This document shows, piece after piece, positions 1 to 7,725 of a stretch of 24,136 nt of DNA. The translations under genes were made by a program, and so were the position numbers. The stretch's first letter is position 1. Every line of letters starts with the position of its first letter. Source of the DNA: Firmicutes bacterium UBA3572 (GTDB lineage: Bacteria; Bacillota; Desulfotomaculia; Desulfotomaculales; Desulforudaceae); the NCBI GenBank assembly GCA_002375985.1, contig DFNH01000038.1, positions 1 through 24,136 of the forward strand, in the 5' to 3' direction. Below the pieces are notes generated by a model. That model made no database searches, was not told the DNA's origin, and worked only from the letters and a program-made list of their open reading frames with translations.

Positions 1-57
1 CTGCTTTTTTCAGCAGAATCTAAATAAAAAAATTGGTTTGGAAAGTGGGATGCAATC

Positions 58-573
58 ATGGTGCAAATTGGCAATTACCACATAGGAAGGGCGGAAACAG
101 CCGAAAAACCCAAGATGGATGCTGGAGAAGCTTTTCTATTGTGGGACATGTTGCTAACTCGTTATGACATAATTACCAAAACGCAAATATATCAGAACTT
201 CGCTCACGATCCCGACTTGAAGGGAGTACTGGCTAAAGGGTTGACGGAGATCCTGGAAAGGCAGGCTGAAATACTAGAAAGGGAAATGAATACTTTTCAA
301 CTGCCGTTACCGGGGAGACCGCCAAAAAGTGTTAAGCTACCCAGCCATAGTGAGGTGATTGACGATGAGTTCATATTTAGGGACGTTTTTTTCGGCATAC
401 AGGGCTTTTTGGGCTATCATGCCCGGGCTATTCGTTCCATCACGACCAATGACAAGTTCCGAAAAACGATGCTGGATATGGCGATTGAGGAACTGCGCTT
501 ATTCCATAACCTAGTTAAATTTGGAAAGCTGAAGGGTTGGCTGAAGGTTCCGCCCATGTTCACCCAGTTTTAA
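58..573 (+). CDS. DUF3231-like helical protein, possible spore-coat/ferritin-like protein
   Basis: This 171-residue protein resembles the DUF3231 family of Firmicutes, whose members are predicted helical bundles related to ferritin-like and CotF-like coat proteins. Their biochemical role is not established. Family-like features are the early LLWDMLLTRYD segment (about residues 27-37), the QIYQNFAHDPDL helix, the LPLPGRPP turn in the middle, and the closing LKGWLKVPP segment. There is no signal peptide or membrane helix. The ATG at 58 follows a purine-rich stretch (GGAAAGTGGGA) that serves as a modest ribosome binding site. The codon use is clearly AT-richer than in all later genes, which suggests a separate history or recent acquisition. 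It stands alone, 144 bases before miaB. The family call rests on pattern recognition only. Confidence 0.6.
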   Translation: MVQIGNYHIGRAETAEKPKMDAGEAFLLWDMLLTRYDIITKTQIYQNFAHDPDLKGVLAKGLTEILERQAEILEREMNTFQLPLPGRPPKSVKLPSHSEVIDDEFIFRDVFFGIQGFLGYHARAIRSITTNDKFRKTMLDMAIEELRLFHNLVKFGKLKGWLKVPPMFTQF

Positions 574-655
574 AAGGGACAGCGGTGTTCCCAGTGGTGA
601 GCGGCTTTGATCTTTGTCCACACTAGCGGTTAGCTTCAACGCAGGCATTCGCTTA

Positions 656-684
656 TTGTCTACGCGCGCCGGAACAGGTAAGAT
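656..684 (+). promoter_or_regulatory. Candidate sigma-A promoter for miaB
   Basis: TTGTCT at 656-661 and TAAGAT at 679-684 are separated by 17 bases, the ideal spacing for a housekeeping promoter. They lie about 35 bases before the miaB start. The -35 matches TTGACA at four of six positions and the -10 matches TATAAT at four of six. No other good candidate is seen in the gap 574-717. Confidence 0.4.
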
Positions 685-717
685 AGGCATTGAGGTGCCT
701 GAAGGGAAAGACTGTTT

Positions 718-2079
718 ATGGGTGGACTGAGTGGTTGGGGTGAAGGAATGGGCGGTACACAAGCCTACCATATTATTACCTTTGGCTGCCAGATGAATGA
801 ATTTGACAGCGAACTGATGGCCGGGTTGCTGGAGGGTATGGGCTATCGGCCCACGGAATCGCTGGACGACGCGGACCTGGTAATGATTAACACCTGCTGC
901 GTCCGGGAAAGCGCCGAGAACAAGATCTGGGGCCTGTTGGGTACCCTGAAGCGTTACAAGCGAAAGAAACCCGGCCTGATCATCGGCATCTCCGGCTGCA
1001 TGCCGCAGCAGGAGGGCATGGCCGCGGAAATCAGGCGGCGCTTCCCCTTCGTGGATTTGGTCCTGGGCACCCACAACCGCCACGAATTGCCTCGCCTGGT
1101 TGACGAGGTGCGCAAGGGGCGCAGTCCGGTGGAGGCAGTCTGGCAGGAGGCTCAGGACATCCCCGAAGGACTCCCCGTCCGGCGCGTCAGCGGACTCCGG
1201 GCTTGGGTACCGGTGATTTACGGTTGTGACAACTTTTGCACCTACTGCATCGTGCCGTACGTGCGGGGCCGGGAGCGCAGCCGCAATCCCCAGGCGATCC
1301 TGGAGGAGGTGCGCCGCCTGGTGGCGGCCGGTTACCGGGAAATAACGCTTTTGGGGCAGAACGTGAATTCCTACGGCCGCGACCTGGCCGAAGGAACGGA
1401 TTTTGCCGATCTTTTGTCCCTGCTGGACGGAGTGGACGGCCTATGGCGGATACGGTTTACCACTTCGCATCCCAAGGATTTTTCCGAGAAGCTCATTGCC
1501 GCCGTGGCCTCTTTGCCCAAAGTCTGTGAGCACATCCACCTGCCGGCCCAGGCCGGTTCCAACCGGGTACTGCACCGCATGAACCGGCGCTATACCCGGG
1601 AGGAATACCTGGAGTTGGTTGAAAAAATCCGCGCGGCGATGCCCGGTGTAGCGCTCAGCACCGACCTGATGGTCGGGTTTCCCGGAGAGACGCGGAAAGA
1701 CTTTGAGGACACCCTGGACCTGGTACGCCGGGTGCAGTTTGACCAGGCTTTCACCTTTGTGTACAACCCCCGCCGGGGCACGCCGGCGGCGGACTGGCCC
1801 GACCAGGTGCCGGTTGCCGAAAAGACGGCGCGCATCCAGGAACTGATCCGGGTGCAGCAAGAAATCGGGCTGGCCCGAAACCGTGCCGAGGAGGGCCGGG
1901 TGCTGGATGTACTGGTGGAAGGGCCGAGCGCCACCAGGCCAGATTTGCTGGCCGGGCGTACCCGCACCAACAAGACCGTGGTTTTACCCGGTGACCTGAC
2001 CCTGGTGGGCCGCCTGGTCCGGGTGCGCATCGAGGAAGGACATCTTACCCACCTGACAGGAACGCTTGCCCCGGAATGA
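718..2079 (+). CDS. miaB: tRNA-2-methylthio-N6-dimethylallyladenosine synthase MiaB
   Basis: MiaB is a radical-SAM methylthiotransferase that converts i6A37 to ms2i6A37 in tRNAs reading U-starting codons, acting after MiaA, which is encoded later in this window. The 453-residue protein has the family layout. An N-terminal UPF0004 domain carries cysteines C24 (TFGCQMN), C60 (INTCCVRE) and C94 (SGCMPQ) for the auxiliary cluster. A radical-SAM core has C170-x3-C174-x2-C177 (GCDNFCTYC), followed by the VPYVRGRERSR segment. A C-terminal TRAM domain spans about residues 380-450. The start is uncertain: ATG 718 has GAAGGGAAAG upstream, and ATG 748 is in frame with GGGGTGAAGGA directly before it. The first conserved family residues begin only near residue 16, so either start fits. 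Confidence 0.95.
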   Translation: MGGLSGWGEGMGGTQAYHIITFGCQMNEFDSELMAGLLEGMGYRPTESLDDADLVMINTCCVRESAENKIWGLLGTLKRYKRKKPGLIIGISGCMPQQEGMAAEIRRRFPFVDLVLGTHNRHELPRLVDEVRKGRSPVEAVWQEAQDIPEGLPVRRVSGLRAWVPVIYGCDNFCTYCIVPYVRGRERSRNPQAILEEVRRLVAAGYREITLLGQNVNSYGRDLAEGTDFADLLSLLDGVDGLWRIRFTTSHPKDFSEKLIAAVASLPKVCEHIHLPAQAGSNRVLHRMNRRYTREEYLELVEKIRAAMPGVALSTDLMVGFPGETRKDFEDTLDLVRRVQFDQAFTFVYNPRRGTPAADWPDQVPVAEKTARIQELIRVQQEIGLARNRAEEGRVLDVLVEGPSATRPDLLAGRTRTNKTVVLPGDLTLVGRLVRVRIEEGHLTHLTGTLAPE

Positions 2080-2122
2080 GAAGTGTCATACCGGCAAATT
2101 TGTGTTTTAATTAGGCAATTGG

Positions 2123-2152
2123 TTATCATAATTGGCAGGAAGTAATCATAAT
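2123..2152 (+). repeat. 20-bp-spaced direct repeat upstream of nfnA
   Basis: TTATCATAAT (2123-2132) and TAATCATAAT (2143-2152) match at nine of ten positions and are offset by exactly 20 bp, two turns of the helix. They flank and overlap the candidate nfnAB promoter. Such same-face repeats are typical of regulator binding sites, but no known motif is recognised. Confidence 0.4.
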
Positions 2153-2162
2153 GTGCTAGAAT
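2132..2162 (+). promoter_or_regulatory. Possible sigma-A promoter for nfnAB
   Basis: TTGGCA at 2132-2137 and TAGAAT at 2157-2162 resemble housekeeping -35 and -10 boxes. The spacer is 19 bases, longer than ideal. The site lies about 65 bases before the nfnA start, in the AT-rich gap after miaB. Confidence 0.3.
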
Positions 2163-2227
2163 AACAAACCGTGTCCGGTTTTCTTCATGGTGCGTTTTCG
2201 TGGGCAGATCGGGGAGGTTGAGAACGG

Positions 2228-3064
2228 TTGTTTACAATTGTGCGGAAAGAAGTACTTTCGCCGTCCGTTAAACTAATGGAGATCGAGGCGCCGCGGATTG
2301 CCCGGAGAGCGCGTGCGGGCCAGTTTTTGATTTTACGGATCAACGAGCGAGGCGAGCGCATACCGCTAACCGTGGCGGACTGTGACCCCGAACGCGGCAC
2401 CGTGACGATTGTGTTCATGGAGATCGGTAAGACGACGTACGCGTTGGGGCGCATGAACCAGGGAGAGGCGCTGCTGGATGTGGTCGGTCCTTTGGGGCGC
2501 CCGACGGAAATCGAACGCTTCGGCCGGGTGGTTTGTGTGGCCGGCGGTGTGGGCACCGCGGCGGTCTACCCTATGTGCCGGGCTTTCCAGGAGGCCGGTA
2601 ACGAGGTAATCTGCATCGTGGGGGCCCGGACCAAGGAACTCTTGTTTTGGGAAGAACGGTTGCGGAGCGTGGTCGGCGAGCTCTTGATCACCACCGATGA
2701 CGGCTCATATGTGCGTAAGGGCTTTGTAACCGACGTACTGCGCGAAGTGGTTGAACGTCCCGAACCTCCTGACCGGGTGGTGGCGGTGGGGCCGTTGCCC
2801 ATGATGCGGGCGGTATGCGCGGTGACCAGGGAATACGGTGTGAAAACCATTGTGAGCTTAAACCCGATCATGCTGGACGGCATCGGGATGTGTGGTGCCT
2901 GCCGTGTGACCGTGGCCGGCAAGACCAGGATGGCCTGCGTAGAAGGGCCGGAGTTTGACGGTCACGAGGTAGATTTTGATGAATTGGCCCAGCGGCTCCG
3001 GCGCTATCAGGAGCAGGAGCGGGAAGCGCTGGCGCGGTTCCAGGCGGAGTGTGATTGCCAATGA
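2228..3064 (+). CDS. nfnA: NADH-dependent ferredoxin:NADP+ oxidoreductase, small subunit NfnA
   Basis: NfnA pairs with NfnB in a soluble electron-bifurcating enzyme that reversibly couples NADH and reduced ferredoxin to NADP+ reduction. The 278-residue protein has an N-terminal flavodoxin-reductase-type FAD domain (RIPLTVAD near residue 40). A central NAD(H)-binding domain includes VAGGVGTAAVYPM near residue 105. The C-terminal [2Fe-2S] motif DGIGMCGACR has C222 and C225, with C237 (RMACVEGP) completing the set. A conserved Asp in this motif, D217, is a plausible further ligand. The TTG start at 2228 is preceded by GGGGAGG at 2211-2217. The stop overlaps the nfnB start (ATGA at 3061-3064), so the two are translationally coupled. 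The family was often annotated as sulfide dehydrogenase subunit or GltB-like protein. Confidence 0.88.
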   Translation: MFTIVRKEVLSPSVKLMEIEAPRIARRARAGQFLILRINERGERIPLTVADCDPERGTVTIVFMEIGKTTYALGRMNQGEALLDVVGPLGRPTEIERFGRVVCVAGGVGTAAVYPMCRAFQEAGNEVICIVGARTKELLFWEERLRSVVGELLITTDDGSYVRKGFVTDVLREVVERPEPPDRVVAVGPLPMMRAVCAVTREYGVKTIVSLNPIMLDGIGMCGACRVTVAGKTRMACVEGPEFDGHEVDFDELAQRLRRYQEQEREALARFQAECDCQ

Positions 3065-4503
3065 CGGTAGAGAGAGGCCAGGGCGCGGAAAAGAAAAAGA
3101 TCATCCCCGAGCGCGTGCCCATGTCCCGGCGTGATCCGGCCGAGCGGATCAGGGACTTCGGGGAGGTGGCCGGCGGCTATACTCCGGATGAAGCGATGGC
3201 CGAGGCCTCCCGCTGTTTGGGCTGCAAACAGCCGTACTGCCGGGAGGGCTGTCCGGTAGGTGTGGATATCCCGGCCTTTATCGGCTTGATTAAAGAGGGT
3301 CTTTTTGAAGCGGCGGCGGCTAAGGTCAGGGAGGAAAACCTGCTACCCGCCATTTGCGGCCGGGTTTGCCCCCAGGAAAACCAGTGTGAACAGCGGTGCA
3401 CCCTGGGCCAGAAATATGAGCCCGTGGCCATTGGCCGTCTGGAGCGGTTTCTGGGCGACTACGAACTCGCCCGGGGGAAAGAGGTGCCGGAAACGGCACC
3501 GCCCAGCGGAAGGCGCGTGGCTGTGGTCGGTTCGGGGCCGGGGGGCCTGGCCTGCGCGGCCGATCTGGCGCGCCTGGGACACCGGGTAAAGCTGTTCGAG
3601 TCGCTGCACGTGCCCGGGGGCGTGCTGGTCTACGGCATCCCGGAGTTTCGTCTGCCAAAACGGATCGTTCAGGCGGAAATTGAAGCGCTCTGCCGCTTGG
3701 GCGTGGAGATTGAGTGTAACGTGGTGGTGGGCCGGACCGTGACCATTGACGAATTGTTTGCCGAGGGCTTTGACGCCGTGTTCGTCGGTACCGGGGCCGG
3801 CTCGCCGCGTTTCCCGGGTATCCCGGGACAAAACCTCCCCGGTGTGCAGTCCGCCAACGGGCTGCTGACCCGGGTGAACCTGATGCGGGCCTACCGGTTC
3901 CCCGAGTACGACACCCCGGTGCGGATCGGGCGTCGGGTGGTGGTGCTGGGCGGGGGAAATGTAGCCATGGACGCGGCGCGTACCGCTTTGCGGTTGGGCG
4001 CGGATGAGGTACGGGTTGTTTACCGGCGTTCGCGGGAGGAGTTGCCGGCGCGGCAGGAGGAGGTGCACCACGCTGAGGAAGAAGGAGTGCGCTTCACCTT
4101 CCTGGCCGCGCCGGTACGTTGCCTGGCGGGACCGGACGGACGCCTGGGTGCCTTGGAGTGTCTGCGCTTCGAACTGGGTGCTCCCGATGCCTCCGGTCGA
4201 AGGAGCCCGGTGCCGATTCCGGGTTCCGAGTTCATAATGGAGGTTGATAACGTCATCGTGGCCATCGGCCAGGGGCCGAATCCGCTGATCCAGCAGACTA
4301 CGCCTGATCTTGAGGTTTCGCCTAAGGGTATGATCGTGGCCGATCCCGAAACCGGAGCGACTTCAAAGCGGGGCGTATTTGCCGGTGGTGATATTGTGGC
4401 CGGGGCGGCCACAGTGATCATGGCGATGGGGGCCGGGCGCAAGGCGGCCCGAGCGATTGACGCCTACCTGCGGGGTGGTGTGGACCCGTGGAATCGGCGC
4501 TAA
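3061..4503 (+). CDS. nfnB: NADH-dependent ferredoxin:NADP+ oxidoreductase, large subunit NfnB
   Basis: NfnB is the bifurcating subunit. It resembles the small subunit of glutamate synthase and binds FAD, NADP(H) and two [4Fe-4S] clusters. The 480-residue protein shows the N-terminal cluster cysteines C52, C55, C60, C64 (CLGCKQPYCREGC) and C99, C103, C109, C113 (CGRVCPQENQCEQRC). These are followed by the FAD dinucleotide fold VVGSGPGGLACAADLARLG, the NADP(H) fold VLGGGNVAMDAARTALRLG, and the closing FAD motif GVFAGGDIVAGAATVIMAMG. An in-frame TTG lies two codons upstream at 3055. The ATG at 3061 overlapping the nfnA stop, with GGAG at 3046-3049, is the better start. A free-standing GltD is the alternative, but there is no gltB here and the pairing with nfnA points to Nfn. 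Confidence 0.88.
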   Translation: MTVERGQGAEKKKIIPERVPMSRRDPAERIRDFGEVAGGYTPDEAMAEASRCLGCKQPYCREGCPVGVDIPAFIGLIKEGLFEAAAAKVREENLLPAICGRVCPQENQCEQRCTLGQKYEPVAIGRLERFLGDYELARGKEVPETAPPSGRRVAVVGSGPGGLACAADLARLGHRVKLFESLHVPGGVLVYGIPEFRLPKRIVQAEIEALCRLGVEIECNVVVGRTVTIDELFAEGFDAVFVGTGAGSPRFPGIPGQNLPGVQSANGLLTRVNLMRAYRFPEYDTPVRIGRRVVVLGGGNVAMDAARTALRLGADEVRVVYRRSREELPARQEEVHHAEEEGVRFTFLAAPVRCLAGPDGRLGALECLRFELGAPDASGRRSPVPIPGSEFIMEVDNVIVAIGQGPNPLIQQTTPDLEVSPKGMIVADPETGATSKRGVFAGGDIVAGAATVIMAMGAGRKAARAIDAYLRGGVDPWNRR

Positions 4504-4520
4504 ACTATGGTTACTGGCGG

Positions 4521-4549
4521 TTGCATTTGTCCGGTGCTTCCGTTATAAT
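4521..4549 (+). promoter_or_regulatory. Sigma-A promoter for the ylbF-family gene
   Basis: TTGCAT at 4521-4526 and a perfect TATAAT at 4544-4549 are 17 bases apart. They sit in the gap after nfnB, 44 bases before the GTG start at 4593. This is one of the clearest promoters in the window. Confidence 0.75.
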
Positions 4550-4592
4550 AGGGCGATAATTGGCAGGGGCATCTATCGAGGGAGGTGACATT

Positions 4593-4940
4593 GTGTCCAT
4601 CATCGCCAAGGCCATAGAGCTTGGCCAGGAAATCGCCAACTCTCAGGAGTTGAAAAACTGGCGGGAAGCGGAGCGGGCCGTATGGTCTGATCCCCAGGCT
4701 GCCGGCATGATCCGTGAATTTGAAATGAAACAGCAGGCCTTTCAACAGGCGCGGGCGGAAGGCCGGAAGCTTAGCAGTGAGGAACAGGATGCCTTGGTCG
4801 ATTTGCACCAGCGAATGACCGCCGATCCCAAGATCAAGGAATTCTTAGAATCCAAGCGTCAGTTTCAGCAGATCATCAACGACATCAACCAGATTCTGTA
4901 CCAGGCTATTCACGGCAGCGCTTGCACTCCTAGCGGCTGA
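4593..4940 (+). CDS. YlbF/YmcA family regulator protein
   Basis: This 115-residue, all-helical protein belongs to the YlbF/YmcA (Com_YlbF) family. In Bacillus subtilis, YlbF and YmcA work with YaaT as accessory factors of RNase Y, affecting mRNA processing, competence, biofilm and sporulation. Family-like features are the N-terminal AKAIELGQEIANSQELKNW helix, a central SDPQAAGMIREFE segment, and the C-terminal DPKIKEFLESKRQFQQIINDIN. The start is GTG 4593, because a strong ribosome binding site GGGAGGTGA sits seven bases before it. An upstream in-frame TTG at 4560 would place that site inside the gene. In B. subtilis, ymcA also lies between miaB and mutS, which supports orthology to YmcA by position. 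Sequence alone does not separate YlbF from YmcA. Confidence 0.8.
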   Translation: MSIIAKAIELGQEIANSQELKNWREAERAVWSDPQAAGMIREFEMKQQAFQQARAEGRKLSSEEQDALVDLHQRMTADPKIKEFLESKRQFQQIINDINQILYQAIHGSACTPSG

Positions 4941-5035
4941 GCGTCTTGCGGGCCCTCCGGGTGCGGGCCGACACAAAGTTAAAGTTAAATATTGAATAAA
5001 ACAAAAAATAAATAAGTCAAAACAAGCGGCAGAAG

Positions 5036-5063
5036 CCCTGGGTGCGCCCAGGGTTTTCCTTTT
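5036..5063 (+). terminator. Rho-independent terminator after the ylbF-family gene
   Basis: CCCTGGG (5036-5042), loop TGCG, CCCAGGG (5047-5053) forms a perfect 7-bp stem followed by TTTTCCTTTT. It lies about 95 bases after the ylbF-family stop and separates it from mutS. The sequence before it (about 4980-5030) is strongly A-rich. Confidence 0.8.
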
Positions 5064-5079
5064 GGGGTGCCGATGGACG

Positions 5080-5088
5080 TGTTATAAT
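5080..5088 (+). promoter_or_regulatory. Extended -10 promoter for mutS
   Basis: TGT followed by TATAAT (5080-5088) is a perfect extended -10 element 37 bases before the mutS start and just after the terminator. The -35 region is weak (TTGGGG at 5062-5067, spacing 15), as is common for extended -10 promoters. Confidence 0.6.
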
Positions 5089-5124
5089 GGCCCAGAAGTC
5101 AGGCAGGTTGGGGGTTGACATCTC

Positions 5125-7725
5125 GTGACGCTGACACCGATGATGCGGCAGTACCTGGAGATTAAAAAGGCCTATCCGGATGCGATTCTGTTTTTCCAGA
5201 TGGGCGATTTTTTTGAAATGTTTTTTGAAGATGCCCAAACGGCGGCGCCAATCCTGGAAATCGCGCTGACCGGCCGTGACGCCGGGAAACTGGGTCGGGT
5301 ACCCATGTGCGGGGTGCCCGTGCACGCTGTGGACGGTTACCTGTCCCGACTGGTCGAAAAGGGCTACCGGGTGGCCATCTGCGAGCAGGTGGAAGATCCC
5401 GGCGCCGCCAAGGGTGTGGTACGCCGTGCGGTGACCCGGGTAGTTACTCCGGGGACGGTCGTGGAAAACCAACTCCTGGACGAGCGGCGGAACAATTACC
5501 TGGCCGTGGTTGGCCGGGCCGGCCAACAGTACGGACTGGCAGCGGCCGACGTGAGCACCGGAGATTTTCTGGTGACTACTTTTGCGGGTGAAGCGGCTTG
5601 GGAGCGGTTGGTCGAGGAATTGGCGCGGTTGGCTCCCAGTGAGGTGCTGTTGGCGGGAGTGAGCAGCGATCAGGATCCCCCCCGGTGCTTTGGCGGGCAT
5701 ACTCCTGCGGCGGTGACGGCGCTGCCGGAATGGTACCGGGAGGCCGCCCCGGAAGCGCTTGCCGCCCACTTTGGGACCGACCATTTGGCTGTTGCGCCTT
5801 GGGCCCGGCATCCGGCGGCGGCCCAGGCGGCGGGCATACTGCTGGTATACCTGCGCGAGACCCAGAAACGGGTTTTAGACCATCTCCGGGAAGTGCGTGT
5901 TCCGGTGGCGGGGCGGTATATGGACCTGGACTGGTCCACCAGGCGCAACCTCGAATTGACTACGGCCCGTGACGGCGGACGGCGTCATACGCTGCTGGCC
6001 GTACTGGACTGTACGGTGACGGCGATGGGCGGCCGTCTCCTGCGCCGCTGGCTGGAACGGCCGCTTGTGGACGTGAACGCGATCAGGCAGCGGTTGGAGG
6101 CGGTGGGCATTCTCACAAACGACCGGCTGCTGCGGGAGGAAATCCGCGACCGGCTTAAAGGGGTATACGACGTGGAACGCTTGGTAGGCCGGGTGGCCTA
6201 CGGGACGGCCCACGCCCGGGACTTGTTGGCCCTGCGGCTCTCTCTGGAGGCTATGGTCCCGCTCCGCGACCGCCTCGGGCCGTGCGCAGGACTCTTGGGG
6301 CAGCTGGCCCGTGAGGTTGACCCGCCGGAGGAGCTCTTGGAATTACTGGCCCGTGCGCTTCCCGATGATCCGCCGCTTGGCCTGCGGGAAGGGAATCTGA
6401 TCCGGCCCGGATACCACCCGGAGGTCGACCGGTTGCGCGAGGCCAACACGCAGGCGCGGGAATGGCTGGCCGGCCTGGAGGCACGAGAGCGGGAGCGTAC
6501 GGGCATCCGCACGCTTAAAGTGGGATATAACCGGGTTTTTGGCTACTATATCGAGGTGACAAAGGCTAACCAGCACCTGGTGCCGGAAGACTACCAGCGC
6601 CGGCAGACCCTGGTGAACGCCGAGCGCTACTTTACAACCGAATTGAAAGAATACGAGAACATAATCCTGGGTGCCCGCGAGCGGCTAGTGGATCTGGAAT
6701 ACAGGCTGTTTCTGGAACTGCGGGACCGTGTGCGCGCCGAACTGCCCCGGATCCAAAAAACAGCCCGGGCGGTGGCCCGGCTGGACGCGCTGGCTTCTCT
6801 GGCGGAAACGGCCGTTCGCGACCGGTACACGGCGCCGGTAGTTGATGATGGTGACCGTATTCTGATTAAGGGCGGACGCCACCCGGTGGTGGAACGGGTG
6901 CTTGGTTCCGGGCGGTTTGTGCCCAACGACGTTCGGTTGGACGCGGAGCAACGGCTGGTAATTCTCACCGGTCCGAATATGGCGGGCAAGAGCACCTTTA
7001 TGCGCCAGGTAGCCTTGATCGTGCTCATGGCTCAGATTGGCAGTTTTGTACCGGCCGAAGCCGCCGAGATCGGGGTGGTGGACCGGATTTTTACCCGGGT
7101 TGGCGCGGCGGACAATCTGGCGGGCGGGGAAAGTACGTTCATGGTGGAAATGAACGAGTGCCGGGCCATCCTGGCACAGGCCACGCCGCAAAGTCTGGTG
7201 ATCCTCGACGAAGTGGGGCGGGGAACAAGCACTTACGACGGCATGAGTTTGGCCCGGGCGTTAATCGAGTACATCCACGGACACGTTGGGGCGAAGACCT
7301 TGTTTTCGACCCATTACCATGAGCTAACCGCTTTGGAGGCTATTCCGGGGGTGGTGAATTACACCGTACTGGTGGCCGAAGAGGGCGAAGAAATCGTGTT
7401 CTTGCACCGGGTGGTCCCGGGTAAAGCCGACCGGAGCTACGGCATTCAGGTAGCCCGCTTGGCTGGCTTGCCCGCGCCGGTAATCGCCCGGGCCCGGGAG
7501 ATTCTGGTTGAATTGGAGAACGGCCGGGCGTCCGCACCGCCGAAAAAGAGGGAAAACTTGGTCCAGGTAGAGTTGTTCTCTCGCGGTGAAGAACATCCGG
7601 TGCTGTCTGAACTGGGTAAACTCGACATTCTTAACCTCACCCCCCTGGAGGCCCTGGTCAAGTTGGATGAGTTGCAAAAGAAACTCGTCGCGGGTAAGGA
7701 CACTATCCGCGGCGTAAGAGGGTAG
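5125..7725 (+). CDS. mutS: DNA mismatch repair protein MutS
   Basis: MutS recognises base mismatches and small loops and recruits MutL in an ATP-dependent way. The 866-residue length is normal for bacterial MutS. Domain I begins with LTPMMRQYLEIKKAYPD and carries the mismatch-reading Phe-x-Glu as F29-F30-E31 (GDFFEMF). The connector, lever and clamp domains follow. The ATPase has Walker A GPNMAGKST from about residue 616 and Walker B ILDEVGRGTSTYDG with D695-E696. The C-terminal region VELFSRGEEHPVLSEL resembles the tail that binds the sliding clamp or MutL in Firmicutes. The GTG start at 5125 has a G-rich region (GGTTGGGGGTTGA) as a rather weak ribosome binding site. mutL begins at the very next base after the stop. 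Confidence 0.97.
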   Translation: MTLTPMMRQYLEIKKAYPDAILFFQMGDFFEMFFEDAQTAAPILEIALTGRDAGKLGRVPMCGVPVHAVDGYLSRLVEKGYRVAICEQVEDPGAAKGVVRRAVTRVVTPGTVVENQLLDERRNNYLAVVGRAGQQYGLAAADVSTGDFLVTTFAGEAAWERLVEELARLAPSEVLLAGVSSDQDPPRCFGGHTPAAVTALPEWYREAAPEALAAHFGTDHLAVAPWARHPAAAQAAGILLVYLRETQKRVLDHLREVRVPVAGRYMDLDWSTRRNLELTTARDGGRRHTLLAVLDCTVTAMGGRLLRRWLERPLVDVNAIRQRLEAVGILTNDRLLREEIRDRLKGVYDVERLVGRVAYGTAHARDLLALRLSLEAMVPLRDRLGPCAGLLGQLAREVDPPEELLELLARALPDDPPLGLREGNLIRPGYHPEVDRLREANTQAREWLAGLEARERERTGIRTLKVGYNRVFGYYIEVTKANQHLVPEDYQRRQTLVNAERYFTTELKEYENIILGARERLVDLEYRLFLELRDRVRAELPRIQKTARAVARLDALASLAETAVRDRYTAPVVDDGDRILIKGGRHPVVERVLGSGRFVPNDVRLDAEQRLVILTGPNMAGKSTFMRQVALIVLMAQIGSFVPAEAAEIGVVDRIFTRVGAADNLAGGESTFMVEMNECRAILAQATPQSLVILDEVGRGTSTYDGMSLARALIEYIHGHVGAKTLFSTHYHELTALEAIPGVVNYTVLVAEEGEEIVFLHRVVPGKADRSYGIQVARLAGLPAPVIARAREILVELENGRASAPPKKRENLVQVELFSRGEEHPVLSELGKLDILNLTPLEALVKLDELQKKLVAGKDTIRGVRG

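Noticed and set aside
4951..4970. GGCCC/GGGCC inverted repeat just after the ylbF-family gene
   Set aside because: Only five base pairs with no T-run. The clear terminator is at 5036-5063.
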